Assembly: GCA_045106985.1 (NCBI GenBank)
Contig: JBGCFQ010000040.1
Span: 1 to 64,000 of the forward strand
Direction: 5' to 3'
Origin: JAUIET01 sp045106985
GTDB lineage: Bacteria; Pseudomonadota; Gammaproteobacteria; Pseudomonadales; JAUIET01
DNA: 64,000 bases
Shown here piece by piece: positions 8,176 through 16,112 of the stretch. Each line of letters begins with the position of its first letter. Positions within the stretch are counted from its first letter, which is position 1. A program made the position numbers and the translations under genes. Below the pieces are notes generated by a model, which did not search any database, was not told the origin of the DNA, and saw only the letters and a program-made list of their open reading frames with translations.

Positions 8176-9374
8176 GTGAAATGGCTAACAAATGTTTGAT
8201 TGATATTGGCAGTACGTACATGAAGGTCAGTACTTCCGAATCTATTGAGCAGCATTTTAGAGACTTCAATAAGGATATTCTTGATGACCTAATGGGCAAG
8301 TGTGGCGCAACAATATCTCGCTTTGAAAAAGAAGATGTACATATCTGCTCTTCTGCAAATGGCGGCTTAAGCACCTTGATCATAGGTTTAACGAATTCGT
8401 TTTCATTAAAGTATGCCACCAATATTGCTTTTAATTCGGGCATCAATATTATCGATACGATTATTTATCAGAATATTGAAGACTACTCGTTGCCGAGTGA
8501 CCGAATTGATGTGGTTATTGTCGTAGGCGGTATTGACACCCACAGTGGTTTGTTCACAGACAAGCTATTTAACTACTTAAACGAACTAGATTATTCGAAT
8601 GTAGTGTTTGTCGGCAGTGCGAAAGACGCGCCGTTGATACAAAAAAACGTGGATAACGTTGTGGTATTGCCGAATATTGTTGACGAGCGATTGCATATTG
8701 TAGAACAGAATTTGAAAGAGTATTTGGTTAATCTTTACCAGCAAGATATTGAAGGCAAGGAAGATATCAAGAGTTTGTACGACATTACGTCCAATCAGAT
8801 ATTTTCAACGCCTTATATCGTTAACCGTGCGTTGCCGATGATAGGAGAGAAGTTTTCGGTTGCCAACCCTTTCATTCTTTTAGACATTGGTGGCGCAACA
8901 ACGGATATTCATTATTCAAAAGATTTGGTTGAAGACAATCTGGTGACAGAGAATGAATATGACCGGCTTGTGTTCAAGCGTCTTGGCGTATACAGGTCAA
9001 AGCAATCACTGATCTTAGCGGCTCAAAGCAATGAATTCGTTTACGAATTGTTGGCCTACCTAAAAGTAACAGAAAATATTTTCAATGAGCAGGGTGAGAA
9101 AGCGACGAAGGTATTAATGCAGCTCGCTATTTTCCTGGTTCTTTGCAAAACGTCGCATTACAAGCAGTCTTATATCAACCTGAAATTATTGCAGGTCAAT
9201 TCGATTGTGTTGACAGGTGGTATTACAAAGGTTCTAAGCGTGGAAGAAATTGAGTTGATTATCTCTTTCTTCTACAAAAAAATTCTAAGCTCAGACCATA
9301 AGCCCAGTACCGTACTAGACAGCAATTACGATATCTGGACCTTGGGCGCACAGGGGGTACCGCATGTCAATTAA
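8169..9374 (+). CDS. glmL: GlmL/MutL-type reactivating ATPase for glutamate mutase
   Basis: Members of this ASKHA-fold family sit beside glutamate mutase genes and are thought to exchange damaged cobalamin. The 401 residues show the two phosphate motifs of the actin/Hsp70 fold: CLIDIGSTYMKVS near the N-terminus and LLDIGGATTDIHYS near the middle, plus a VVIVVGGIDTHSG segment and a late VLTGGITKVL. I use the GTG at 8169, because AGGA stands eight bases upstream; an ATG at 8181 (MANKCLIDIG) is the alternative. It overlaps glmE by 7 bases and the ligase by 11. It is shorter than the GlmL proteins I know. Low GC is visible (22 of 60 in 8461-8520). Confidence 0.88.
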   Translation: MVSEMANKCLIDIGSTYMKVSTSESIEQHFRDFNKDILDDLMGKCGATISRFEKEDVHICSSANGGLSTLIIGLTNSFSLKYATNIAFNSGINIIDTIIYQNIEDYSLPSDRIDVVIVVGGIDTHSGLFTDKLFNYLNELDYSNVVFVGSAKDAPLIQKNVDNVVVLPNIVDERLHIVEQNLKEYLVNLYQQDIEGKEDIKSLYDITSNQIFSTPYIVNRALPMIGEKFSVANPFILLDIGGATTDIHYSKDLVEDNLVTENEYDRLVFKRLGVYRSKQSLILAAQSNEFVYELLAYLKVTENIFNEQGEKATKVLMQLAIFLVLCKTSHYKQSYINLKLLQVNSIVLTGGITKVLSVEEIELIISFFYKKILSSDHKPSTVLDSNYDIWTLGAQGVPHVN

Positions 9375-10932
9375 CAGTATTCGAACGCTGCTGGAAGATG
9401 CTGTGCACAGCTGCAGCGATAAAACAGCTTTGGTTCTCGGTGAAAAGAGCACTAGCTACAAAGAGTTATTTGGCAAAGTGAATCAAGTGGCAAGTTACTT
9501 GACGGAATTGGATCTGCCAAAAAATGCTCGAATTGGCGTGTACTCCAGTAAGAGTATCGACCAAGTTATTGCAGTGCTCGGTATTTTATCTACCGACTAC
9601 GTGCTAGTGCCATTGACCAAAATGCTGCAGCCGGAACAGGTTGAGTACATTATTAAAGACTGTGATATTAAATGCATTATCACAGACAAGCTGAAACTAG
9701 AGAGTATTGAAGAAATTAACTTCGACGGACATATTATTTCCTACGAGGCGTCTGGCAAAGATGTCGCATCCTTCGATGAAATTTATAAGTACTACAACAA
9801 ACCCTACGCATGTGACATCAGCGGTCATAACAATGCCGTTATCACTTACTCCTTTGGTTTGACCGGAACGCCAAAAGGTATTGTGATCTCACATCGCAAC
9901 TTGATTGATTCTGCGCGGGTTGTCTCGCAGTATTTGAGCCTAGAGGAAGACGACGTAATTTCCGGTTTGCTCATCTTCAATTTGGACTACGGATTAAATC
10001 AAATATTTTGCACACTGTATAAGCGCGCCACCTTGGCATTGCATCGCTTTATTCTTCCTGAAGATTTTTTTAACCATCTGATTGACGACAAGGTAACCGT
10101 TATACCCCTTATGCCGGTCAATATTTCTCAAATGTTTGATGAAGACCTGCAGCGTAGGCCCAGTGCAGAATTGTTTGACAGCGTAAAGACCATTACCTCA
10201 TCTGGTGGCAACGTTACGGTGAAGATGATAGACGACTGTAAGCAAACGTTCCGTAACGCCGATTTTTATTCTATGCACGGCCTTACCGAGGCGTTTCGTT
10301 CTACCTACCTAGACCCTGCCCAAGTGAAAATAAGGCCTAACTCTATTGGTAAGCCTATTCCAGACGTGGAGCTGTACGTCATTAATGAGGAAGGCAAGGA
10401 ATGTGCACCACGCGAAGTAGGAGAGTTGATTCATCGGGGTGGTTATATTTACCGTGGTTTTTGGAATGCGCCAGAGCAAAACGAACAGCGCTTCAAGTCT
10501 GTAGATATTCTAAAAGATGTTATTGTTCTCGAAGGGCAGTTAACTGACGAGATTGTGGTTGCCACCGGGGATTACGTTTACAAAGACGAAGAAGGCTACT
10601 TCTATTTTGTATCTCGAAAAGACGACATGATCAAAACTAGAGGTTTCAGGGTGTCACCTTTTGAAATTGAATCTGTCGTTCGCGAGAATTTCCCTCAAAT
10701 TGATCAATGCGCCGTGCTTGCAGTAGACAACGAGCTTATTGAGGAAGAAATAGTGCTAGTGTACTCAGCCGCGAATGAGATAACTGAGAAAGAGATTCTG
10801 TTTGAATTGAAGAAGCATTTGGCCTCATATATGATTCCTAGCCGAGTGGTCTATAAGCGATCGTTGCCACTGGTGCAGAGTGATAAAAACCGCGTCAATA
10901 AGGAAGTGTTGAAGAAGGAATTGAATAGCTAG
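9364..10932 (+). CDS. Stand-alone AMP-forming acyl/aminoacyl ligase of the glutamate mutase operon
   Basis: An ANL-superfamily adenylating enzyme of 522 residues with no attached carrier domain. Core motifs: the P-loop region Y162-SFGLTGTPKG (canonical YTSGTTGxPKG), the A5 motif MHGLTEA, the A7 motif ATGDYVY, the hinge SRKDDMIKTRGFRVSPFEIE and a C-terminal catalytic lysine, Lys508, in LPLVQSDKNR. The P-loop differs from consensus at two positions (Phe164, Leu166), keeping Thr167, Pro170 and Lys171. GGGGG precedes the ATG; it overlaps glmL by 11 bases. Operon context suggests it activates the mutase product 3-methylaspartate or a derivative. The family precedent is VinN of vicenistatin biosynthesis, an adenylation enzyme fed by a glutamate mutase. 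Whether the acceptor is CoA or a carrier protein cannot be seen. Confidence 0.85.
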   Translation: MSINSIRTLLEDAVHSCSDKTALVLGEKSTSYKELFGKVNQVASYLTELDLPKNARIGVYSSKSIDQVIAVLGILSTDYVLVPLTKMLQPEQVEYIIKDCDIKCIITDKLKLESIEEINFDGHIISYEASGKDVASFDEIYKYYNKPYACDISGHNNAVITYSFGLTGTPKGIVISHRNLIDSARVVSQYLSLEEDDVISGLLIFNLDYGLNQIFCTLYKRATLALHRFILPEDFFNHLIDDKVTVIPLMPVNISQMFDEDLQRRPSAELFDSVKTITSSGGNVTVKMIDDCKQTFRNADFYSMHGLTEAFRSTYLDPAQVKIRPNSIGKPIPDVELYVINEEGKECAPREVGELIHRGGYIYRGFWNAPEQNEQRFKSVDILKDVIVLEGQLTDEIVVATGDYVYKDEEGYFYFVSRKDDMIKTRGFRVSPFEIESVVRENFPQIDQCAVLAVDNELIEEEIVLVYSAANEITEKEILFELKKHLASYMIPSRVVYKRSLPLVQSDKNRVNKEVLKKELNS

Positions 10933-10977
10933 TTGATGGATTGCCTCAATAAGTTATTCTAGATCGTGCCAAGCACA

Positions 10978-10991
10978 CGGACCTTTGTCCG
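10978..10991. other. Short perfect hairpin after the mutase operon
   Basis: CGGAC-CTTT-GTCCG forms a 5-bp stem with a 4-base loop, 45 bases after the ligase stop and 45 before the PQQ dehydrogenase ATG. It is followed by A-rich, not T-rich, sequence on the plus strand, so it is not a standard intrinsic terminator. It could help separate the two transcription units or simply be chance. Confidence 0.35.
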
Positions 10992-11036
10992 ATAAAAACA
11001 AAAGCATCAAAACTAAAGTAAGGAAAGGCTATCACA

Positions 11037-13232
11037 ATGTTAAAGAATCAAGCGACTAGAATACTCCTGTTCCTTGCCTGCGGCGCACTATTGCAGGCGT
11101 GTGCAAAGCCAGACTCAGACTCGGAGCCAAAAGTAGAAAGTTCTGATTCGTCGGGTGAAGCGATCGCGGCAGCGACAACCGTCCCATTGATAAACGGTAG
11201 TAGTATTATCAACGCTGACGCTAACCCAGGAGAATGGCTTAGCCATGGTCGCACTTACAGCGAACAACGTTTTAGCCCATTGACTCAAGTATCAACCGGC
11301 AATGTTGATAAACTTGGCTTGGCCTGGTATTACGATCTACCTACCAAAAGAGGCGTAGAAGCCACACCTTTGGTCTCTGGCGGGAAGATGTATACCACTG
11401 GCCCTTGGAGCATTGTCTATGTGCTTGACGCGAAAACGGGCCAACCCTTGTGGCAATACGACCCTAAGGTGCCCAAAGAGTACAGCGCGTACACCTGCTG
11501 CGATGTGGTTAACCGTGGCGTCGCCCTTTGGGGAGATAAAGTGTATGTAGGAACCATCGATGGCCGATTGATAGCGCTCAGTCAGGAGACTGGGGAGCCG
11601 GCTTGGGAAGTAGACACGCGAGTAAATCAGGGCCCTCCATATAGTATTACTGGTGCGCCACGCATAGTTAACGGCAAGGTTATTATTGGTAATGGCGGCG
11701 CTGAAATGCACGGTGCGCGCGGCTACGTGTCGGCCTACGATGCTGACACTGGCGATCTTACCTGGCGCTTCTTCACAGTACCGGGTAATCCTGCTGACGG
11801 CTTTGAAGATGATACTCAGAAGTGGATAGCCGAAACCTGGAATGGAGAATGGTGGAAAAGCGGCGGCGGTGGCACGGCATGGGACTCGTTTGCTTTTGAC
11901 CCTGAGTTGAACCTGCTTTACGTTGGCGTGGGCAACGGTTCAAGTTGGAACCAAAAAATCCGAAGCCCTGAAGGCGGCGATAACCTATTCCTGTCTTCCA
12001 TCGTTGCGGTAGACGCTGACACCGGAGCGTACAAATGGCACTACCAGACAACACCCGGTGATAACTGGGATTACACCGCCACGCAACACATGATTCTTGC
12101 CGAGCTCGAAATAGAAGGCAAACAACGTCAGGTTATTATGCAGGCGCCGAAGAATGGTTTTTTCTATGTGATTGATCGCGCTACTGGCGAGTTGTTGTCT
12201 GCGGATAAGTATTCTTTGGCTACTTGGGCAACACATGTTGATATGCAAACTGGGCGACCAGTAGAGGCGAAAAACGCTCGCCAAGGCACTGCTGATATAA
12301 CTACATTTCCAGGGCCCAGTGGCGCGCATAACTGGCACCCAATGAGTTTTAGTCCCAAGACCGGTACGGTTTACATCCCGGCTATGGAAACTAACGCGAT
12401 CTATCTTGACGACTTTACGATGGAGAAGCGTAAAACAATCTGGAATATAAATTACAACACATCGATTATGGTTTCCTTGCCAGATGACTTCAGTGAAGAG
12501 CAACGCGCGGCAATTGGCCCAATGGCGCTGAAAGGTGTGTTGATTGCCTGGGACCCGGTCGCCAAACAGGAAAAATGGCGCGTAGAACAGGGCTACTACT
12601 CCAGCAGCGGCTTGTTATCAACGGCCGGCGATTTACTGTTCCAGGGAGATTTAGACGGTCAATTCAAGGCGATGTCAGCCTCGAATGGTGAAACCCTATG
12701 GTCGTCTGATGTGCAGGGCGGCGTTATGGCTGCACCTATGACCTATGAAATAGACGGCGAACAATATGTAGCTGTAATGCAAGGCTGGGGCGGCGAGACG
12801 GGTCTACCTTTTGGCGCGGTGTCTGAGCCACGCAACATGATTAATATTAGCCGAGTACTCGTGTATAAAGTTGGCGGCTCAGTTGAGTTACCTATAGTTG
12901 AAACTGTAGAAGAAGCCCTCACTGCACCGAAGCTAGCGCAAGGCACTGCCAAGCAAGTAGAAGAGGGCCGTGCAGTGTTTAACGGACTGTGCGTTGTGTG
13001 CCATGGTGGTAATGCAATTAGTGCAGGCCTAGTGCCTGATTTGCGTTACCGAATAGATGCCATAGCACCTGCCTGGCAAGCGATTGTGATGGACGGTGGG
13101 CTACAAGTGAATGGTATGCCTGCCTGGAAAGACTACATGACTAATGAGGAATCTGAGGCAATCAAAGCCTATGTTGTTCATGAAGCTAATTTGGGTCATG
13201 GGCGCGGCGAGAAGCGTATGGTGCGTAAATAG
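11037..13232 (+). CDS. PQQ-dependent quinohemoprotein alcohol dehydrogenase, lipoprotein
   Basis: A periplasmic type II quinohemoprotein that oxidises alcohols to aldehydes and passes electrons through its own heme. The N-terminus is a lipoprotein signal ending LLQAC. The eight-bladed PQQ propeller follows, with the vicinal cysteine pair in YTCCDVV that stacks on PQQ, and the catalytic Asp345 in GDNWDYT. The position two residues later is Thr347, not Asp, which favours calcium over a lanthanide cofactor. A C-terminal cytochrome c domain carries Cys652-V-V-Cys655-His656. Length (731) fits the quinohemoprotein type. A good ribosome site (AAGGAAAGG) precedes the ATG. No PQQ synthesis genes are in the window. 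The MDR gene begins 27 bases later, possibly as part of the same transcript. Confidence 0.93.
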   Translation: MLKNQATRILLFLACGALLQACAKPDSDSEPKVESSDSSGEAIAAATTVPLINGSSIINADANPGEWLSHGRTYSEQRFSPLTQVSTGNVDKLGLAWYYDLPTKRGVEATPLVSGGKMYTTGPWSIVYVLDAKTGQPLWQYDPKVPKEYSAYTCCDVVNRGVALWGDKVYVGTIDGRLIALSQETGEPAWEVDTRVNQGPPYSITGAPRIVNGKVIIGNGGAEMHGARGYVSAYDADTGDLTWRFFTVPGNPADGFEDDTQKWIAETWNGEWWKSGGGGTAWDSFAFDPELNLLYVGVGNGSSWNQKIRSPEGGDNLFLSSIVAVDADTGAYKWHYQTTPGDNWDYTATQHMILAELEIEGKQRQVIMQAPKNGFFYVIDRATGELLSADKYSLATWATHVDMQTGRPVEAKNARQGTADITTFPGPSGAHNWHPMSFSPKTGTVYIPAMETNAIYLDDFTMEKRKTIWNINYNTSIMVSLPDDFSEEQRAAIGPMALKGVLIAWDPVAKQEKWRVEQGYYSSSGLLSTAGDLLFQGDLDGQFKAMSASNGETLWSSDVQGGVMAAPMTYEIDGEQYVAVMQGWGGETGLPFGAVSEPRNMINISRVLVYKVGGSVELPIVETVEEALTAPKLAQGTAKQVEEGRAVFNGLCVVCHGGNAISAGLVPDLRYRIDAIAPAWQAIVMDGGLQVNGMPAWKDYMTNEESEAIKAYVVHEANLGHGRGEKRMVRK

Positions 13233-13259
13233 GTATGCCGTTGACTTCACAACAACGAA

Positions 13260-14342
13260 ATGAAAAACAATAAAATGTGGGCCGTAGTCACCAGAGCTAA
13301 TGGTGGTTACGACAAGCTCGATTATTGCCAGGTTCCTATCCCTACACCGGCAAACGGGGAAGTTCTCCTGCAAGTTCTTGCCGCTGGAGTTAACAATACC
13401 GAGATCAACACACGAGTAGGTTGGTATTCATCAAGCGTTACCACCAGCACTGAGGATGGCGCTGAGGCTCAAGAAGGCGAAGCGACGGACAAAGCCGATG
13501 GTGGCTGGAACGATGCGACGCCGTTTCCTTTTATTCAAGGTACCGATTGCTGCGGGCGCATAGTCGCGGTAGGAGAGGGCGGCGATGAAGCTTCCCTTGG
13601 GCAGAGAGTACTGGTTCGGGCCTGCATGCGTTCGGAAGGTTTCGATTCACTTGAAAATGTATGGATGGCGTCCGACTTCGATGGTGCTTTCGCACAATAC
13701 GTAAAAGTGCCTGCCAGCGAAGTGTTCGAGATCAATAGCGATTGGAGCGACGCTGAGTTGGCCACCTTGCCGTGCGCCTACGGAACCGCTGAGAACATGG
13801 TGCACAGAGCCAAAGTGGCAGCAGGCGATCGTGTTTTAGTTACTGGTGCTTCCGGCGGTGTAGGGTCAGCGCTTGTTCAGCTGTGTACTCGTCGTGGCGC
13901 TGAGGTTGTTGCAATAGCCGCGAAAGAGAAGTTGCCGCAGCTTACAGACCTCGGCGCAACACAAGGCTTGGCGCGAGGCGAAAATGTGCTTGCTTCACTG
14001 GGCGAAAATTCAATTGATGTAGTGTTCGACAATGTTGCCGGCGATGGCTTCGGAGATTTATTGCGTGTGCTTAAGCGCGGCGGGCAGTATGTATCATCGG
14101 GCGCGATAGGCGGTCCAATGGTGACCCTGGACATGCGTATCTTTTACCTCAAAGACCTTCGATTAATTGGCTGCACAGCGTGGGACGAACCTGTTTTTTC
14201 GAACTTGATCACTTATGTTGAAAGAAACGAGATACGTCCATTGCTTGCAAAAACCTTCCCCTTAGAGCGCATTGTTGATGCGCAAAAAGAGTTTTTAGAG
14301 AAGAAGCACGTGGGGAATATGGTTTTAATTCCTCCGCGCTGA
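13260..14342 (+). CDS. MDR-superfamily zinc-independent alcohol dehydrogenase / quinone oxidoreductase
   Basis: The 360 residues have the MDR layout: a GroES-like N-terminal domain (PANGEVLLQVLAAGVNNTEIN, with Asn in the position often occupied in quinone oxidoreductases) and a Rossmann domain starting VLVTGASGGVGSALVQL, the NADPH-binding Ala-rich motif of the QOR branch. The catalytic-zinc ligands typical of classical alcohol dehydrogenases are not obvious, although a Cys pair lies in FIQGTDCCGRIV. A stretch from about residue 57 to 85 (acidic, Glu/Asp-rich) interrupts the GroES domain. It follows the PQQ dehydrogenase by 27 bases, so a shared role in alcohol or aldehyde metabolism is plausible. 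The exact substrate is unknown. Confidence 0.85.
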   Translation: MKNNKMWAVVTRANGGYDKLDYCQVPIPTPANGEVLLQVLAAGVNNTEINTRVGWYSSSVTTSTEDGAEAQEGEATDKADGGWNDATPFPFIQGTDCCGRIVAVGEGGDEASLGQRVLVRACMRSEGFDSLENVWMASDFDGAFAQYVKVPASEVFEINSDWSDAELATLPCAYGTAENMVHRAKVAAGDRVLVTGASGGVGSALVQLCTRRGAEVVAIAAKEKLPQLTDLGATQGLARGENVLASLGENSIDVVFDNVAGDGFGDLLRVLKRGGQYVSSGAIGGPMVTLDMRIFYLKDLRLIGCTAWDEPVFSNLITYVERNEIRPLLAKTFPLERIVDAQKEFLEKKHVGNMVLIPPR

Positions 14343-14351
14343 AAACTATCC

Positions 14352-14717
14352 TTACTGGCCGCTGGGTTTACGTCCCTCTCTTCCTTCGCGTTTTTCGGCA
14401 CGCCGTTCATCACGTCTAGCGCGTCTTTTCGCGGCCATTGCGTCAAACGTTTCTAACTGCTCTTCGTCCAACACGCCCGCTAAACGCTCCCGTGTGGCTT
14501 GACGCTGCTCGCCCATTGCTTCTCTGCTGGCTTGCAGTTTGTTGCCTGCCAGTTCGTGATGCTCGGTGAGTATTGCTTCTACATCTGCTGCTTGTTCGCT
14601 GCTCAGCTGCAAATCCTTAGTCAGCCTATCGATATTGGGAGCACGATGATGGCGTGGTTGTGCGAGTGCCACTTGTGTAATGCACAGTGTCAGTAATACG
14701 GCGATTGAAAGTTTCAT
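14352..14717 (-). CDS. Spy/CpxP-like periplasmic LTxxQ protein
   Basis: A small exported helical protein of 121 residues. I take the ATG at 14717 (MKLSIAVLL), preceded by AGGAG at six bases, rather than the longer frame to 14810. A signal peptide ends around ALA-QP. The mature part has two LTxxQ-type segments (LTKDLQLSSEQ and LAGVLDEEQLETFDAM) and a highly basic C-terminus rich in Arg, Glu and Lys. Relatives (Spy, CpxP, CnrR/ZraP types) are periplasmic chaperones or metal and envelope-stress sensors. It converges on the MDR gene, with 9 bases between stops. Confidence 0.8.
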   Translation of the reverse strand: MKLSIAVLLTLCITQVALAQPRHHRAPNIDRLTKDLQLSSEQAADVEAILTEHHELAGNKLQASREAMGEQRQATRERLAGVLDEEQLETFDAMAAKRRARRDERRAEKREGREGRKPSGQ

Positions 14718-14754
14718 TGGATTCTCCTGTAAGGGGTAGGCATGCTTTAACCGT

Positions 14755-15168
14755 GTGAGAGTGTATTCTGGCAAAACAATATGGAAGAAATGTGCAAGCA
14801 ATATGGACAATCCGCAGGTAGCGTTTTCAGCATTGCCACCATTATCTCAAGATAAAGGTATTGAACGTTTAGGAAAGATCTCTGGAATCTTGGACGAAAA
14901 GTTGGCTGATGGTCGGCAATTCCTGGTGGGTGATAGGATTTCCATTGCGGATATCAGTGCCGCAAGCCTATTAGCGCCGATAATTCTACCTCCTCAACAA
15001 CCAGTGTATTCATCACAGCACTTTGCAGGCCGGTTGCAACAAAAGAATCAGCAGTTTGAACAATACAAAAGCTATGAGTGGCTAAAGGGTATTTACCAAG
15101 CACATCGTGGAGACTCATATTTTGAGATGAAAGACACGCCTATAAATCTCACCTCAGGCAAGCGGTGA
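14755..15168 (+). pseudogene. Remnant of a glutathione S-transferase (C-terminal domain only)
   Basis: The 137-residue frame reads like the all-helical C-terminal domain of a GST: LDEKLADGRQFLVGDRISIADISAASLL contains the conserved N-capping/SxAD motif (here ISIADI), and YEWLKGIYQAHRG is the usual end. The N-terminal thioredoxin-fold domain that binds glutathione is missing; upstream DNA is the divergent Spy-like gene and its signal region. The frame has ATGs at 14755 and 14803 but no clear ribosome site. I regard it as a truncated gene, although expression of a stand-alone helical domain cannot be excluded. Confidence 0.65.
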
Positions 15169-15428
15169 GCTAGCTGGATCAATAATCCTTGTTATCCAAT
15201 GTCAAAGAAGTCCCTAGAGTTAGGTCTATTGCGAATGTCTGGTTATGCTGTACCTCTTGGTGACAAGTTGCTGCATATGTAGAGCGAGTGAACACTACAT
15301 TGCGGAATGTACACTTTCTCGTACAACTTATCTGCAGGCTCCTTTAAGGTCACCTGATTTCCCGTAGTCAATCTAGCCTATGATAAGCTAATCATTATTC
15401 AGCTATTTTTCGTGACAAGTTTAAACTT

Positions 15429-15989
15429 ATGAGTGCCTTGGTCATACCGCAATTTATTAGCGCTGAGGAGCGCATGCGGCTCGCAAACACGGCGCTCGAT
15501 TACCTTGCGAGAGGTGTTTTGGAAGGCAGTCAAGCTGGAGCAAACCGCTTTCGTAAAAAAATATTCAATACCCAGTACTGCGACCCGTTGATGAGCGAGT
15601 TAGGGAAGAGAATAGCGGACCATCTTAATATTTCTGAATGCCCGGTCGACCCGTATCTGGGCTGGATTATTTCTTTGATTCAGCCTGGCGGTTTTATTCA
15701 GCCGCATCGTGATGCGCACCCGCATTATCAACAGACGGGCGACAAGCATTTGCGCTGTAATATTCTGGTGCAAGGGAGTGACGAGAGTGTGCGACCTCGA
15801 ATTGGAAACATGCAGTTGGAGTTGGATGAGGGAGACCTATGGGCTTTTTTTGCTTCTGATTTTGTGCACGGCACCAATGTCATTACAGGAGACAAAGCCA
15901 GAGTTGTTTACCAATTTGGCTTTGTGGTACCCGCTGACTATCCCTTAGCGACGGCGAATGGTGTTTGGCAACCGACCACTAAGAAGTAG
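15429..15989 (+). CDS. Small 2OG-Fe(II) oxygenase-like protein
   Basis: A 186-residue protein with the compact double-stranded beta-helix of Fe(II)/2-oxoglutarate oxygenases. The first iron ligands are in PHRDAHPHY (H-x-D), the distal His is in DFVHGTNVI and the 2OG-binding Arg in DKARVVYQFGF. The segment WIISLIQPGGFIQPHRD is typical of the 2OG-FeII_Oxy class. The substrate is not predictable; relatives include prolyl/asparaginyl hydroxylases acting on proteins and small-molecule oxygenases. It stands alone, with 260 bases of non-coding sequence before it and a strong inverted repeat after it. Confidence 0.75.
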   Translation: MSALVIPQFISAEERMRLANTALDYLARGVLEGSQAGANRFRKKIFNTQYCDPLMSELGKRIADHLNISECPVDPYLGWIISLIQPGGFIQPHRDAHPHYQQTGDKHLRCNILVQGSDESVRPRIGNMQLELDEGDLWAFFASDFVHGTNVITGDKARVVYQFGFVVPADYPLATANGVWQPTTKK

Positions 15990-16073
15990 ACGACAACTTA
16001 ACTAGTTTCTGTTTTGAAAAAGCACTTAGCCGGAATCTAGCGGCAGGAGCAGGGATGGACCCAAAGCACTGCA

Positions 16074-16099
16074 CATAAATAGGCAGGAGCCTATTTATG
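16074..16099. terminator. Perfect 11-bp stem-loop between convergent genes
   Basis: CATAAATAGGC, loop AGGA, then GCCTATTTATG: an uninterrupted 11-base-pair stem with a 4-base loop, lying 84 bases after the oxygenase stop and 14 before the TonB receptor stop (opposite strand). Its position between convergent genes suggests a bidirectional terminator. The flanks lack a long T run (only the A/T end of the stem serves), so termination strength is uncertain. Confidence 0.6.
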
Positions 16100-16112
16100 G
16101 AAAACAGTTAAG

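Noticed and set aside
15308..15325. TGTAC-N8-GTACA inverted repeat before the 2OG oxygenase
   Set aside because: Only 5-bp arms with no other support; likely chance.
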